DNA of 64,000 nucleotides, from positions 1 to 64,000 of the forward strand of contig NZ_PRLH01000092.1 of NCBI RefSeq assembly GCF_003013815.1, in the 5' to 3' direction. The notes under the pieces are model-generated. The model saw only the letters and a program-made list of their open reading frames with translations, ran no database searches and had not been told where the DNA came from. The DNA comes from Cyanothece sp. BG0011 (GTDB lineage: Bacteria > Cyanobacteriota > Cyanobacteriia > Cyanobacteriales > Microcystaceae). Of the stretch, positions 17,750 to 27,140 are shown piece by piece (within the stretch, counting starts at the first letter, position 1; each line of letters begins with the position of its first letter). Made by a program: the position numbers and the translations under genes.

Positions 17750-17781
17750 ATGTAGAATGTAGAATGTAGAATGTAGAATTT
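17749..17781. repeat. Heptamer tandem repeats (AATGTAG)n
   Basis: Four copies of AATGTAG plus a partial copy, beginning right at the stop of the hybrid kinase gene and filling half the gap to the next kinase. Same family as at 6149-6185 and 14287-14320. Confidence 0.85.
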
Positions 17782-17823
17782 AATTGTTGCCTAATTCTTA
17801 ATTTTTAATTCTTAATTCTCTCT

Positions 17824-18957
17824 ATGACCTCCGATTCTAGTAATATCTTAGTTGTTGATGATACCCCAGATAACTTGCGCTTACTCTCAGCCATGTTATC
17901 CGAACAAGGTTATAAAGTTCGTAAAGCCCTTAATGGAAAAACCGCTTTAAAGACCATTCATCAAGTTCCTGCAGATTTAATTTTATTAGACATTAATATG
18001 CCCTCTATGAATGGGTATGAAGTGTGTCAACAATTAAAAGATGATCCGACAACTCAAGATATTCCCATTATTTTTATTAGTGCCTTAGACGATGTTTTAG
18101 ATAAAGTAAAAGCCTTTGAATTAGGAGGGGTTGATTATATTACCAAACCCTTTCAAGCCGAAGAAGTTATTGCTAGAATCGAAAATCAATTAACCATACA
18201 ACGGCAAAAAAAACAACTGCAACAAGAAATTAAAGAAAGAGAAAAAACAGAACAAACCTTAAGAATTTATCTTCACGCCGTTTCCCATGATCTACGAAAT
18301 CCAGTTTTAGGGTTTTCTATGATTTTGAAAAACTTTTTAAAGCAGAAAAAAGAGACAATAGAAATTTCGAGAAAAGTGTTAGAGCAAATGTCAAAAAGTT
18401 GCGATCGCCAACTAAATTTAATTAATTCTTTGGTAGAAACCCAACAATTTGAAATGGGAGGAATTCGCCTCAATCTTAAACCCTTAAACTTAGTCAAATT
18501 AACTCAACAATTAGCCACAGAATGGCAGCCGATGTTAACAGAAAAACAAGCCACCATTACTCTTGAGATTCCCCAAGATTTACCCCTGGTTCAAGGAGAT
18601 AGCGATCGCCTCTGGCGGGTTCTCGAAAATCTGATGGCCAATGCCTTAAAACATAATGATCCGGGTATCCAATTAACCCTAAAAGCAGATATAATAAAAC
18701 CAGAAAAAAATAACTTCAAACCCCATAAGATTCGCTGTAGTTTAGAAGATAATGGGGTGGGGATCAACTCTGAACTAGCAGCAACCTTATTTGAAAGATA
18801 TCAAAGAGGGAACCAAGCTAAACAGACTTTAGGGTTAGGATTAGGGTTATATCTTTGCCGAAAAATTATTGAAGCTCATGGCGGAGAAATTGGGGTAATG
18901 ACAGAACCCGGTCAGGGGGCAAAATTTTGGTTTAGCTTACCCATATCAGAGTCGTAA
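17824..18957 (+). CDS. Receiver-histidine kinase (REC-HisKA-HATPase)
   Basis: A 377-aa protein: receiver at residues 7-125 (ILVVDDTPDN, phospho-Asp in ILLDINMPSMNGYE, Lys in ITKPF), coiled linker, HisKA with AVSHDLRNPVLGF, and HATPase with LENLMANALKH, EDNGVGI and LGLGLGLY. This response-regulator/kinase fusion is common in cyanobacteria and often takes phosphate from a hybrid kinase next door. No DNA-binding output is present in either protein. Confidence 0.92.
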   Translation: MTSDSSNILVVDDTPDNLRLLSAMLSEQGYKVRKALNGKTALKTIHQVPADLILLDINMPSMNGYEVCQQLKDDPTTQDIPIIFISALDDVLDKVKAFELGGVDYITKPFQAEEVIARIENQLTIQRQKKQLQQEIKEREKTEQTLRIYLHAVSHDLRNPVLGFSMILKNFLKQKKETIEISRKVLEQMSKSCDRQLNLINSLVETQQFEMGGIRLNLKPLNLVKLTQQLATEWQPMLTEKQATITLEIPQDLPLVQGDSDRLWRVLENLMANALKHNDPGIQLTLKADIIKPEKNNFKPHKIRCSLEDNGVGINSELAATLFERYQRGNQAKQTLGLGLGLYLCRKIIEAHGGEIGVMTEPGQGAKFWFSLPISES

Positions 18958-19235
18958 ACCAACAACACTTTAATCTGATCAGCAAAATCAAATCTCACCA
19001 TGTCAGAGAATCATGACATATTGATCCCCAAAAGGTTATCAATCCGTAAATTCCTGATAAATTGGTCAAACGACCCCTTGACCGTTGAGACTTAAGTTTT
19101 GTTACATAAGACTTAAGCCCGCAGTCCGACGAAATTAATCCTCAAAGCCATCGAGTCCGTAATTATCCCTAGGGATAGGACTGATGACCTCATGCCAGGA
19201 GCAATTAACCGTAAAAACTATCGGAGAGTGATCTC

Positions 19236-20438
19236 ATGGCACCAGAAAGCCGCCCCCCACTAGAAGAGATGACCTTACGGCAGCTACGAAAAGTAGCCAG
19301 CGAATATAACATCTCCCGTTATAGCAGAATGCGTAAAGCGCAACTCTTAATTGCCATTAAGCAAGCCATACAACTAGATGCCCCCCAACTCATCGAAACT
19401 GAACCGAAAGCAAAGAGTGAGTCTAGCATTCAAGAAGCTCAAAAAGTAGAAGCCTCCAAGTTCCAGGTGGGACAAGAACACACCATCACCCAAGACGCAA
19501 CGGAGATTCAAGAGGAACTCAGGAACATTTCTGGGAATAACCCAACTAATCGCATCGTTCTGTTACCCCGTGATCCCCAGTGGGCTTATGCCTACTGGAC
19601 AGTTTCCCAAGCATCCAAAGACGCGTTAAAAGCCCAAGGAGGAGAACAACTGGCCCTACGGGTTTATGATGTCAGTGATATTGACCTCAACTATCAGAGT
19701 CCCCATAGCGTCCAAGAATATCTCTGCGATGATCTGACCCAAGAATGGTATCTTCCCATTCCCTTAAGCGATCGCGACTACGTTGTCGATATTGGTTATC
19801 GGAGTGCCGATGGACGTTGGTTAGTGTTAGCCCGTTCGGCCACCATGCACGTTCCGGCCCTTTATCCCTCTGACTGGATAGAAGATATTTTTGCCACCGT
19901 GAACTGGGACGACCCCATAGAAGACAATGTCATTGAACCCCTACTTCCCCCCAACCCAGTACAAACCAGATTTGCTGTGAGCGAACAAGTGGCAGAAGCC
20001 GCCAGGGTAGCCGGATCAGCCTTCGCTGCTTGGCAACAGATGGGCGGTTCCCCAGGGGGTTCGGTATCCTTCCCCTCTGGCCTAGGAATGTGGACCGTGC
20101 CAACGGTATCCGGTTTAACCCTGTCCGGCATTGGGATGGCCTCTGAAGCGTTAGTTCGTTCTCAGAAATTCTGGTTAGTGGCCGATGCTGAATTAATTGT
20201 CTATGGTGCCACAGAACCCGATGCCACCGTCTTAGTAGGGGGTCATCCCGTTAAACTGAATCCAGATGGAACCTTTCGCTTTCAAATGTCATTCCAGGAT
20301 GGGATCATCGATTATCCCATCGTAGCCATTGCAGCCGATGGACAACAAACCCGTTCGATTCACATGAAATTTGAACGAGAAACCCCCTCTCGTCATACCA
20401 ATAGTAAAGAAGAGGCAACGTTAGAACTGTTCGGATAA
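19236..20438 (+). CDS. Rho_N plus DUF4912 protein
   Basis: Function unknown. The N-terminus (about residues 11-50, MTLRQLRKVASEYNISRYSR) is a Rho N-terminal/SAP-like helical domain that in other proteins binds nucleic acid. Residues about 105-215 (IVLLPRDPQWAYAYWTVSQA and LALRVYDVSDID) are the DUF4912 domain. The last third holds a Gly/Ala/Ser-rich stretch and ends with another DUF4912-like beta part (residues 310-375). A strong ribosome site, GGAGAG, precedes the ATG. The 278 bp upstream contain two ACTTAAG words, possibly a control element. The 3' end overlaps the convergent DUF218 gene by 18 bases. Confidence 0.8.
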   Translation: MAPESRPPLEEMTLRQLRKVASEYNISRYSRMRKAQLLIAIKQAIQLDAPQLIETEPKAKSESSIQEAQKVEASKFQVGQEHTITQDATEIQEELRNISGNNPTNRIVLLPRDPQWAYAYWTVSQASKDALKAQGGEQLALRVYDVSDIDLNYQSPHSVQEYLCDDLTQEWYLPIPLSDRDYVVDIGYRSADGRWLVLARSATMHVPALYPSDWIEDIFATVNWDDPIEDNVIEPLLPPNPVQTRFAVSEQVAEAARVAGSAFAAWQQMGGSPGGSVSFPSGLGMWTVPTVSGLTLSGIGMASEALVRSQKFWLVADAELIVYGATEPDATVLVGGHPVKLNPDGTFRFQMSFQDGIIDYPIVAIAADGQQTRSIHMKFERETPSRHTNSKEEATLELFG

Positions 20439-21188
20439 CCCCGAATGGGCAACTCCGTCCCCAACGGTGCGCCTAGGGTTCTGCGAACCTACCCTAGAAA
20501 GGCCTCCTTGATACTCACAGTTAAATCCCTTTTCATACCATTCAGTTAGGTTGACCGCTTCTAAGGGAGTGACCTCGAAACAAGGAGGTTGTATGATTTG
20601 ACTCACCCCAGCCCACATTAAACTACGGGTCACATCTAAAAAGGTTTTTAAATCAGATTCATGATTCCCCGGAACGCCCTTTTCTTTGGGGGTATCGACT
20701 TCAACGGCAATTCCTTTGGCACCCAGATGAATGTAAGATAACCATTTTGCTCTGGGGAGATGACTTTGTGAGGTGATCACTTTAACCTTATGAACTCCAT
20801 GCTTTTGGAGAAGAGGAACAGAAAAGAAAAAATTATCAAAGGTTGAGTAAGCACATTGTTCAATCCAAACTTTATCCATTCGGGCTTGTTCTCTTTGGAA
20901 AATTAGCTTAATACAAGGGGGTTTCGAGCCTTGGGAAACAATGAGAGGAACCTCTTGATATTCGTATTGAGAGGCAATTTGGGCTGCATAAATTTCCCGT
21001 CGAATGCTTCCCCCTAAAACTAAAATGCCATCCACCGAATGATTAGTGTTTATGGGTAATCTTATAAACACATTAAATACTAAGCTGCTTAAAATAAAAC
21101 CGATTAACAGTATAAAAAATAACTTAAATCGCTTTTTCCATTTTTTTTTCTTTAAACGGCCGGTTAAATCAAGTTTGGACTTGCTCAC
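20421..21188 (-). CDS. DUF218 (YdcF/ElyC/SanA-like) membrane protein
   Basis: A 255-aa protein with a basic N-terminus and a single membrane segment (about residues 22-44), followed by a DUF218 domain: GILVLGGSIRREIYAAQIAS, PLIVSQGSKPPCIK, and KVKVITSQSHLPRAKWL. The family acts in envelope processes (ElyC, SanA), but the chemistry is not settled. Its start lies 23 bp after the alr stop, so the two are probably co-transcribed, which would fit a cell-wall role. Confidence 0.8.
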   Translation of the reverse strand: MSKSKLDLTGRLKKKKWKKRFKLFFILLIGFILSSLVFNVFIRLPINTNHSVDGILVLGGSIRREIYAAQIASQYEYQEVPLIVSQGSKPPCIKLIFQREQARMDKVWIEQCAYSTFDNFFFSVPLLQKHGVHKVKVITSQSHLPRAKWLSYIHLGAKGIAVEVDTPKEKGVPGNHESDLKTFLDVTRSLMWAGVSQIIQPPCFEVTPLEAVNLTEWYEKGFNCEYQGGLSRVGSQNPRRTVGDGVAHSGLSEQF

Positions 21189-21211
21189 AATTTTAGTCTT
21201 TATCCTTAAGA

Positions 21212-22438
21212 TTAGGGAAGAGTTTCACTCATGACTCCTTGATCAACTTTGTCATGATATTTAATCCTTGGTAGTCGATGTTTAAATCCACAGAGAATTT
21301 CCCAGGAGATGGTTCCTAACATTCTAGCCCAATGATCGGCGGTAATTTCTTGGTCTCCATCCTTACCCATTAAGGTCACCACGTCTCCTACTTTGACCTG
21401 ACGAAGATGACTTACATCTAACATTAATTGATCCATGGTAATCGCACCAATTTGACGAACCCATTGACCTTGAATTAACACTTGGAGACGATTGGATAAA
21501 TTACGGGGAACTCCATCAGCATAACCAATGCCCACTACCGCGATTTTCATCGGGCGATCGCTCACAAATTGATAACCGTAACTCACCCCTGTATTCGCCG
21601 GTATAGACTTAATTTGGGTAATTTTCGCTTTTACTTGCAAAACTGGCTTTAAAGGCACAATAGAGCGCAAGTGAGGAGCCGGATAAAGACCATATAACCC
21701 TAGTCCCACCCTAACTAAATCGTAGTGTAATTGGGGAGCAATGAGGGTGGCCGCAGAATTGGCAAAATGAAGACGAGGGGGTGCAATACCTTGCGCTTTG
21801 AGGTTAGCGATCGCCGTTTTAAACCGCTTATGCTGGAGATACATCTGACTGGGATCGGGATCATCGGCCGTCGCTAAATGGGAATAGACGCTACAGAGGT
21901 TTAAATAGGGTAATTGTCTGACTCGGGTGACAAATTCCGTTCCTTGGTGCCAGGGTATGCCTAAACGGGACATTCCGGTATCGAGTTTGAGGTGAACCGG
22001 TAAGGGTGTTTCTAACTGGGATAGGGTCTCAGAGACCATGATGGCCTGTTCAGGATAACATAGGGTCGGTTCTAGGTTCCAATGGGCCACGGCCGTGATT
22101 TCTTCGGGGGTGTTAATGGCCCCTAAAATCAGTATGGGGGCGGTGATGCCGGCTTCACGTAATTCGATCCCTTCCCCTAGGGTAGCCACAGCTAAAGCGG
22201 TTGCACCGGCTTTTAGGGCCGTTTGAGCCACGGCGATCGCCCCATGACCATAAGCATCTGCTTTGACAACGGCCATTAAAGCGGTTTTAGGGGACAATAA
22301 TTGTTTAATTTGACCGACATTATGGCTTAATGCCGATAAATCGATTTCTACCCAGGCCCGTTGGCGAATAATTTCCGACAGATGATAATTGTAGCGATTT
22401 TTAGCAACAACCCCTGCCATTGAATCTTGACTTAACAC
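21212..22438 (-). CDS. alr: Alanine racemase
   Basis: PLP enzyme that makes D-alanine for peptidoglycan. The 408-aa protein has the PLP-lysine motif MAVVKADAYGHGA (about residues 55-67), the AWVEIDLSALSHNV start of the barrel, FANSAATL, the conserved Tyr of GVSYGYQFVS, and DQLMLDV. The first 25 residues exceed the usual family length; Met7 or a later start is possible. It is followed by the DUF218 gene. Confidence 0.93.
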   Translation of the reverse strand: MLSQDSMAGVVAKNRYNYHLSEIIRQRAWVEIDLSALSHNVGQIKQLLSPKTALMAVVKADAYGHGAIAVAQTALKAGATALAVATLGEGIELREAGITAPILILGAINTPEEITAVAHWNLEPTLCYPEQAIMVSETLSQLETPLPVHLKLDTGMSRLGIPWHQGTEFVTRVRQLPYLNLCSVYSHLATADDPDPSQMYLQHKRFKTAIANLKAQGIAPPRLHFANSAATLIAPQLHYDLVRVGLGLYGLYPAPHLRSIVPLKPVLQVKAKITQIKSIPANTGVSYGYQFVSDRPMKIAVVGIGYADGVPRNLSNRLQVLIQGQWVRQIGAITMDQLMLDVSHLRQVKVGDVVTLMGKDGDQEITADHWARMLGTISWEILCGFKHRLPRIKYHDKVDQGVMSETLP

Positions 22439-22538
22439 CTTGTTTCACTCCTACTCACTCATCCATTACTATAAGGAATTGACAGTTATCCTAGCAGACG
22501 TAGAAACAGATGTAGATGATTCAAAAGAAAGAAACCGA

Positions 22539-23738
22539 TCATTTGGGTTCGACTTCGGTCACGCGCCAACTCAATTTTAAGTTAAACCAGAAATTCCACA
22601 GGGTAACTAAGGCGATCGCTAAAAAGTTAGCAATATATTGGTTAAGATTAAACACATTATAGAAAATGTTTAAAAACAACACATTCAGAATTAATCCAGC
22701 TAAACAAATAAGATTAAACTTAATTAACCGTTTTAACCGTTGGCGTTTTCCCGGTTGTCGTCGCGAAATATCCCCAAAGGTCCACAAATCATTCCAGAGA
22801 AAATTATTAATAATGGCTAATTCGGCTGCAATAATTTTACTTCGGGTTAACGGCCATCCTAAGGTATTGACATCACTGAGTAAATATAAAACACCCATGT
22901 CCACAACCACCCCACTTAATCCCACCAGACAAAACTGGATAAATCGGGCTGAAATAGACAATCTCAACCGTAATAAATGCTGAATATATTCAATATATTG
23001 TTTCCAAGTAACCTTACTTTCCCCTGCTTGTCGTTCTCTGAATACATAACCTGCTTCAGCAATCCAGCGAATACGTCCCCTGGCGGCCACTTCAATCAAA
23101 ATTTTATAGCCCACAGGACTTAATGAGCGACCAACAATGGCACTGCGACGTACCATAAAATAGCCACTCATGGGATCAGACAGACGACTGATGACTTCCG
23201 GGAGAATCAATAAACCCAACATTTGCGCCCCACGGGAAAGAAACCGTCTAATGATACTCCACTCACTCACGCCACCCCCTTCAACGTGGCGACTAGCTAA
23301 GGCTAAATCTGCCCCTTTTTCCATTTCCTCTAACAGTTGTGTGAGTACCTCCGGAGGGTGTTGTAAGTCCGCATCAATCACCCCTAAAATATCCCCTCTT
23401 GCTACCTGCCACCCTCGAATGACGGCCGTTGAAAGTCCTTTTTCTTCGATACGACGCATGACACGCAGTTGAGGATAGTCAGAAGTCAACTCTAAGGCTA
23501 ATTTCCAAGTATGATCGGGGCTATTATCATCGACAACAATTAATTCATACTCTCCAGGAATAGTTTGATCGAGAATCTTGCTTAAAATTTCAACAATACT
23601 TTGAATGTTGCCTGCTTCTTTATAAGTGGGTAAGACTAAGGATAATTTTAGGGGAAAGTCAAGGGAGAAGTCTGATGTGATGGGACGTTCAAACACTTGA
23701 AATACGCCAGAAGGGACGGGAACGAGGGATTGATTCAT
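22539..23738 (-). CDS. GT2 glycosyltransferase fused to GtrA-like membrane domain (polyprenyl-phosphate mannose/glucose synthase type)
   Basis: Residues about 30-255 form a GT-A fold of the dolichol-phosphate mannosyltransferase type: LSLVLPTYKEAGNIQSIVEI, IVVDDNSPDHTW, GDILGVIDADLQHPPEVL (DXD) and DPMSGYFMVRRS. Residues about 265-395 form a four-helix GtrA domain (FIQFCLVGLSGVVVDMGVLY). It probably moves a sugar from a nucleotide donor to a polyprenyl phosphate carrier and flips or holds it at the membrane. The fusion of the two parts is common in cyanobacteria. Confidence 0.9.
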   Translation of the reverse strand: MNQSLVPVPSGVFQVFERPITSDFSLDFPLKLSLVLPTYKEAGNIQSIVEILSKILDQTIPGEYELIVVDDNSPDHTWKLALELTSDYPQLRVMRRIEEKGLSTAVIRGWQVARGDILGVIDADLQHPPEVLTQLLEEMEKGADLALASRHVEGGGVSEWSIIRRFLSRGAQMLGLLILPEVISRLSDPMSGYFMVRRSAIVGRSLSPVGYKILIEVAARGRIRWIAEAGYVFRERQAGESKVTWKQYIEYIQHLLRLRLSISARFIQFCLVGLSGVVVDMGVLYLLSDVNTLGWPLTRSKIIAAELAIINNFLWNDLWTFGDISRRQPGKRQRLKRLIKFNLICLAGLILNVLFLNIFYNVFNLNQYIANFLAIALVTLWNFWFNLKLSWRVTEVEPK

Positions 23739-23885
23739 CGTAAATTAATCAAATAGGTTGGTTAAATATTGAGTGTTATAGAGAATTTCAACTGATCCTG
23801 AAAATACCACAAAAGTCATTTTCTAGCTTCGTGCTGGCTTCATTTTTGCTAATATGTCTTTACCCTACATTGATGTTTTGATCCG

Positions 23886-25049
23886 ATGAATCATATTATC
23901 ACGACTCTTTCTTTAGGATTAGGATTGGCGTTTTATCCGGTACAGATGATCATTGCCCAAGAAATGCCATTACGCCAGGTTAACCCGACAGAAATTAATA
24001 CCATTTGGTCAGAAGATGAACAAATTTGGGGAACGCCAGAAAATCCAGGGGATAAATGGTCTTTAATTCGGGCGATTAGCTATAGTTTACGCTATCTAGA
24101 TACGCCCAAAGCCGCCGAAGTTTATAATAATTATCCCATTCAGGGTGTGACTCGCGATCGCGTTCGTCGTTCTTTGATTCGTTTTCAGGAATTATTGAAA
24201 ACAGCGAAAACCCCAGACGCATTACAAGCAGCGATAGAAAAAGAGTTTACTTTATATCAATCGGTGGGTCACGATAATCAAGGGACGGTACATTTTACGG
24301 GGTATTTTGAACCGGTTTATACCGCTAGTCGTCAACGAACCTCTGAGTATCGTTATCCGTTATATTTTGAGCCGAAAGACTTTGCAAATTGGAAAAAACC
24401 CCACCCCACACGATTACAATTAGAGGGAAAAGATGGGTTAGGAAATAATAGTATTATTCGGGGTAATGAGTTAATTTGGATGCGCGATCGCTTGGAGGCT
24501 TATTTAGTTCATGTTCAAGGGTCTGCTAGGCTAAAATTAACCAATGGGGAAACCATTACAGTGGGTTATGATAGCAGTACGGATTATCCTTATATCAGTA
24601 TTGGAAAAGAAGTGGTTAATGATGGTATTTTTGCTTTAAATGAGTTAACGTTACCCCGTTTAATGGAATATTTAAACGCAAATCCTGAACAACTTAGTAA
24701 CTATTTACCCCGTAATAATCGCTTTATTTTCTTCCGCGAAACCAACGGCGCACCCCCCCAAGGAAATTTAAGTGTTCCTGTTACTGCTGAACGCTCCATT
24801 GCTACGGATAAATCCCTTATGCCTCCTGGTGCATTAGCATTAATTAAAACCCCGATTCCTTATATAACTAATACAGGAGAAATAGAAACAAAATTAGTCA
24901 GTCGTTATGTGTTAGATCAAGACACCGGTAGTGCTATTAAAGGACCCGGAAGAGTCGATATTTTTATGGGAACGGGTAAAGAAGCAGGTGATCGAGCCGG
25001 TTTAATTAGTAATGAGGGACAACTTTATTATTTACTATTAAAGAATTAA
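23886..25049 (+). CDS. mltA: Murein transglycosylase A
   Basis: Lytic transglycosylase that cleaves peptidoglycan glycan strands. The 387-aa protein has a signal-like N-terminus (residues 1-24, ending in IAQEM; no lipobox), the MltA domain (GTVHFTGYFEPVYTASRQRT, AYLVHVQGSARLKL), and a C-terminal 3D domain with catalytic Asp (TGSAIKGPGRVDIFMGTGKE). It would act in the periplasm. Confidence 0.9.
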   Translation: MNHIITTLSLGLGLAFYPVQMIIAQEMPLRQVNPTEINTIWSEDEQIWGTPENPGDKWSLIRAISYSLRYLDTPKAAEVYNNYPIQGVTRDRVRRSLIRFQELLKTAKTPDALQAAIEKEFTLYQSVGHDNQGTVHFTGYFEPVYTASRQRTSEYRYPLYFEPKDFANWKKPHPTRLQLEGKDGLGNNSIIRGNELIWMRDRLEAYLVHVQGSARLKLTNGETITVGYDSSTDYPYISIGKEVVNDGIFALNELTLPRLMEYLNANPEQLSNYLPRNNRFIFFRETNGAPPQGNLSVPVTAERSIATDKSLMPPGALALIKTPIPYITNTGEIETKLVSRYVLDQDTGSAIKGPGRVDIFMGTGKEAGDRAGLISNEGQLYYLLLKN

Positions 25050-25114
25050 TAGGTTAGGCGATCACTTTATTGTTTATTTTGCTAAGATGTAAATAATACT
25101 ATAAATTATTTTTA

Positions 25115-27127
25115 ATGATTACCTATCCTATTTTTAATCTACAAGCACCATTTAAACCAACAGGGGATCAACCTCAAGCGATTAAACAATTAACCAAATC
25201 TCTACAAGCAAAAAACCGTTTTCAAACCCTATTAGGAGCAACCGGAACCGGTAAAACCTTTTCTATGGCCGTGGTGATTGAAAACATAGGAAAACCTACC
25301 TTAGTTTTAGCACATAATAAAACATTGGCAGCGCAATTATGCAACGAATTAAGACAATTTTTTCCTAATAATGCTGTCGAGTATTTTATTAGTTATTATG
25401 ATTATTATCAACCAGAAGCTTATATCCCTGTCAGTGATACTTACATCGAAAAAAGTGCCTCGATTAACGATGAAATTGATATGTTAAGGCACTCAGCCAC
25501 CCGATCATTATTTGAGCGAAAAGATGTCATTGTGGTTGCTTCTATTAGTTGTATTTATGGGTTAGGAATGCCGGCGGAATATTTAAAGGCTTCGGTTCCT
25601 TTGGAAGTAGGAAAAGAAGTGGATCAAAGACAACTATTAAGAGACTTAGTTACGGTTCAATATTCTCGTAATGATCTCGACTTACAACGGGGAAGATTTC
25701 GAGTTAAAGGAGATGTTTTAGAAATTGTTCCCGCTTATGAAGATAGAGTGGTTAGAGTTGAATTTTTTGGGGACGAAATTGATGCTATTCGTTATTTAGA
25801 TCCCGTCACAGGAGAGATTTTAAATAGTCTTAAAAATATTAATATTTATCCGGCACGACATTTTGTTACCCCAGAGGAACAATTAGAAGCAGCTTGTGAA
25901 GCCATAGAAATAGAGTTAAAAGAGCAAATTTTAAACTTAGAAAAAGCAGGTAAACTATTAGAAGCCCAACGGATTGATCAACGCACTCGTTATGATTTAG
26001 AACTCTTAAGAGAGGTGGGTTATTGTAACGGGGTAGAAAATTATTCCCGTCATTTAGCAGGAAGAAAACCCGGATCACCTCCAGAATGTTTAGTGGATTA
26101 TTTTCCTAAAGATTGGTTATTAATTGTGGATGAATCCCATGTAACTGTCCCCCAAATTAGAGGAATGTATAATGGGGATCAAGCTAGAAAAAAAGTGTTA
26201 ATTGATCATGGTTTTCGTTTACCCAGTGCGGCGGATAATCGTCCTTTAAAATCTGAAGAATTTTGGGATAAAGTCAATCAATGTATTTTTGTTTCTGCGA
26301 CTCCTGGAAACTGGGAAATTGAACAATCAGGAGATAGAATTATTGAACAAATTATCCGTCCAACAGGCGTATTAGATCCCGAAATTTTTGTCCGTCCAAC
26401 TGAAGGACAAGTGGATGATTTATTAGGAGAAATTAAACAAAGGGTTAAGCGTAAAGAACGGGTTTTAATTACGACTTTAACCAAAAGAATGGCAGAAGAT
26501 TTAAGCGAATATTTTCAAGAAAGAGACGTTAAAGTACAATATTTACATTCTGAAATTAAATCCATTGAACGCATTGAAATTTTACACGCATTAAGAAATG
26601 GGGACTTTGACGTATTAATTGGGGTTAACCTATTAAGGGAAGGGTTAGACTTGCCAGAAGTGTCTTTAGTAGCTATTTTAGACGCTGATAAAGAAGGCTT
26701 TTTAAGGGCAGAAAAATCCTTAATTCAAACCATTGGCAGGGCTGCCCGTCATGTCAATGGCCAAGCGATTTTATACGCCGATAATTTAACCGATAGTATG
26801 ATTAAAGCCATTGAAGAAACAGACAGAAGAAGAAACATTCAAATAGCTTATAATAAGCGTCATAATATTACCCCTCAACCTATTATTAAAGGTTCGAGTA
26901 ATGCTATTTTATCCTTCTTAGATATTTCCCGTCGTTTAAATGCCCAACAGTTAGAAGAAGTTTATACCCAAGCCGATGATTTACCCTTAGATAAAGTTCC
27001 TGAATTAATTCAACAATTAGAACAACAAATGCAAGAAGCTGCCAAGAATTTAGAGTTTGAAGAAGCAGCTAAATATAGAGACAAAATCAAACATCTTCGG
27101 GATAAAATATTAGGACATAAGTCATAA
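25115..27127 (+). CDS. uvrB: UvrABC excision nuclease subunit B
   Basis: DNA helicase-like damage-loading subunit of nucleotide excision repair. The 670-aa protein shows Walker [13 protein letters not shown], the beta-hairpin [20 protein letters not shown], motif II VDESH, motifs V/VI ([29 protein letters not shown]), and the C-terminal UVR domain ([20 protein letters not shown]) that contacts UvrC. Length is typical. Confidence 0.97.
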   Translation: MITYPIFNLQAPFKPTGDQPQAIKQLTKSLQAKNRFQTLLGATGTGKTFSMAVVIENIGKPTLVLAHNKTLAAQLCNELRQFFPNNAVEYFISYYDYYQPEAYIPVSDTYIEKSASINDEIDMLRHSATRSLFERKDVIVVASISCIYGLGMPAEYLKASVPLEVGKEVDQRQLLRDLVTVQYSRNDLDLQRGRFRVKGDVLEIVPAYEDRVVRVEFFGDEIDAIRYLDPVTGEILNSLKNINIYPARHFVTPEEQLEAACEAIEIELKEQILNLEKAGKLLEAQRIDQRTRYDLELLREVGYCNGVENYSRHLAGRKPGSPPECLVDYFPKDWLLIVDESHVTVPQIRGMYNGDQARKKVLIDHGFRLPSAADNRPLKSEEFWDKVNQCIFVSATPGNWEIEQSGDRIIEQIIRPTGVLDPEIFVRPTEGQVDDLLGEIKQRVKRKERVLITTLTKRMAEDLSEYFQERDVKVQYLHSEIKSIERIEILHALRNGDFDVLIGVNLLREGLDLPEVSLVAILDADKEGFLRAEKSLIQTIGRAARHVNGQAILYADNLTDSMIKAIEETDRRRNIQIAYNKRHNITPQPIIKGSSNAILSFLDISRRLNAQQLEEVYTQADDLPLDKVPELIQQLEQQMQEAAKNLEFEEAAKYRDKIKHLRDKILGHKS

Positions 27128-27140
27128 AAGAACAGTTGAT

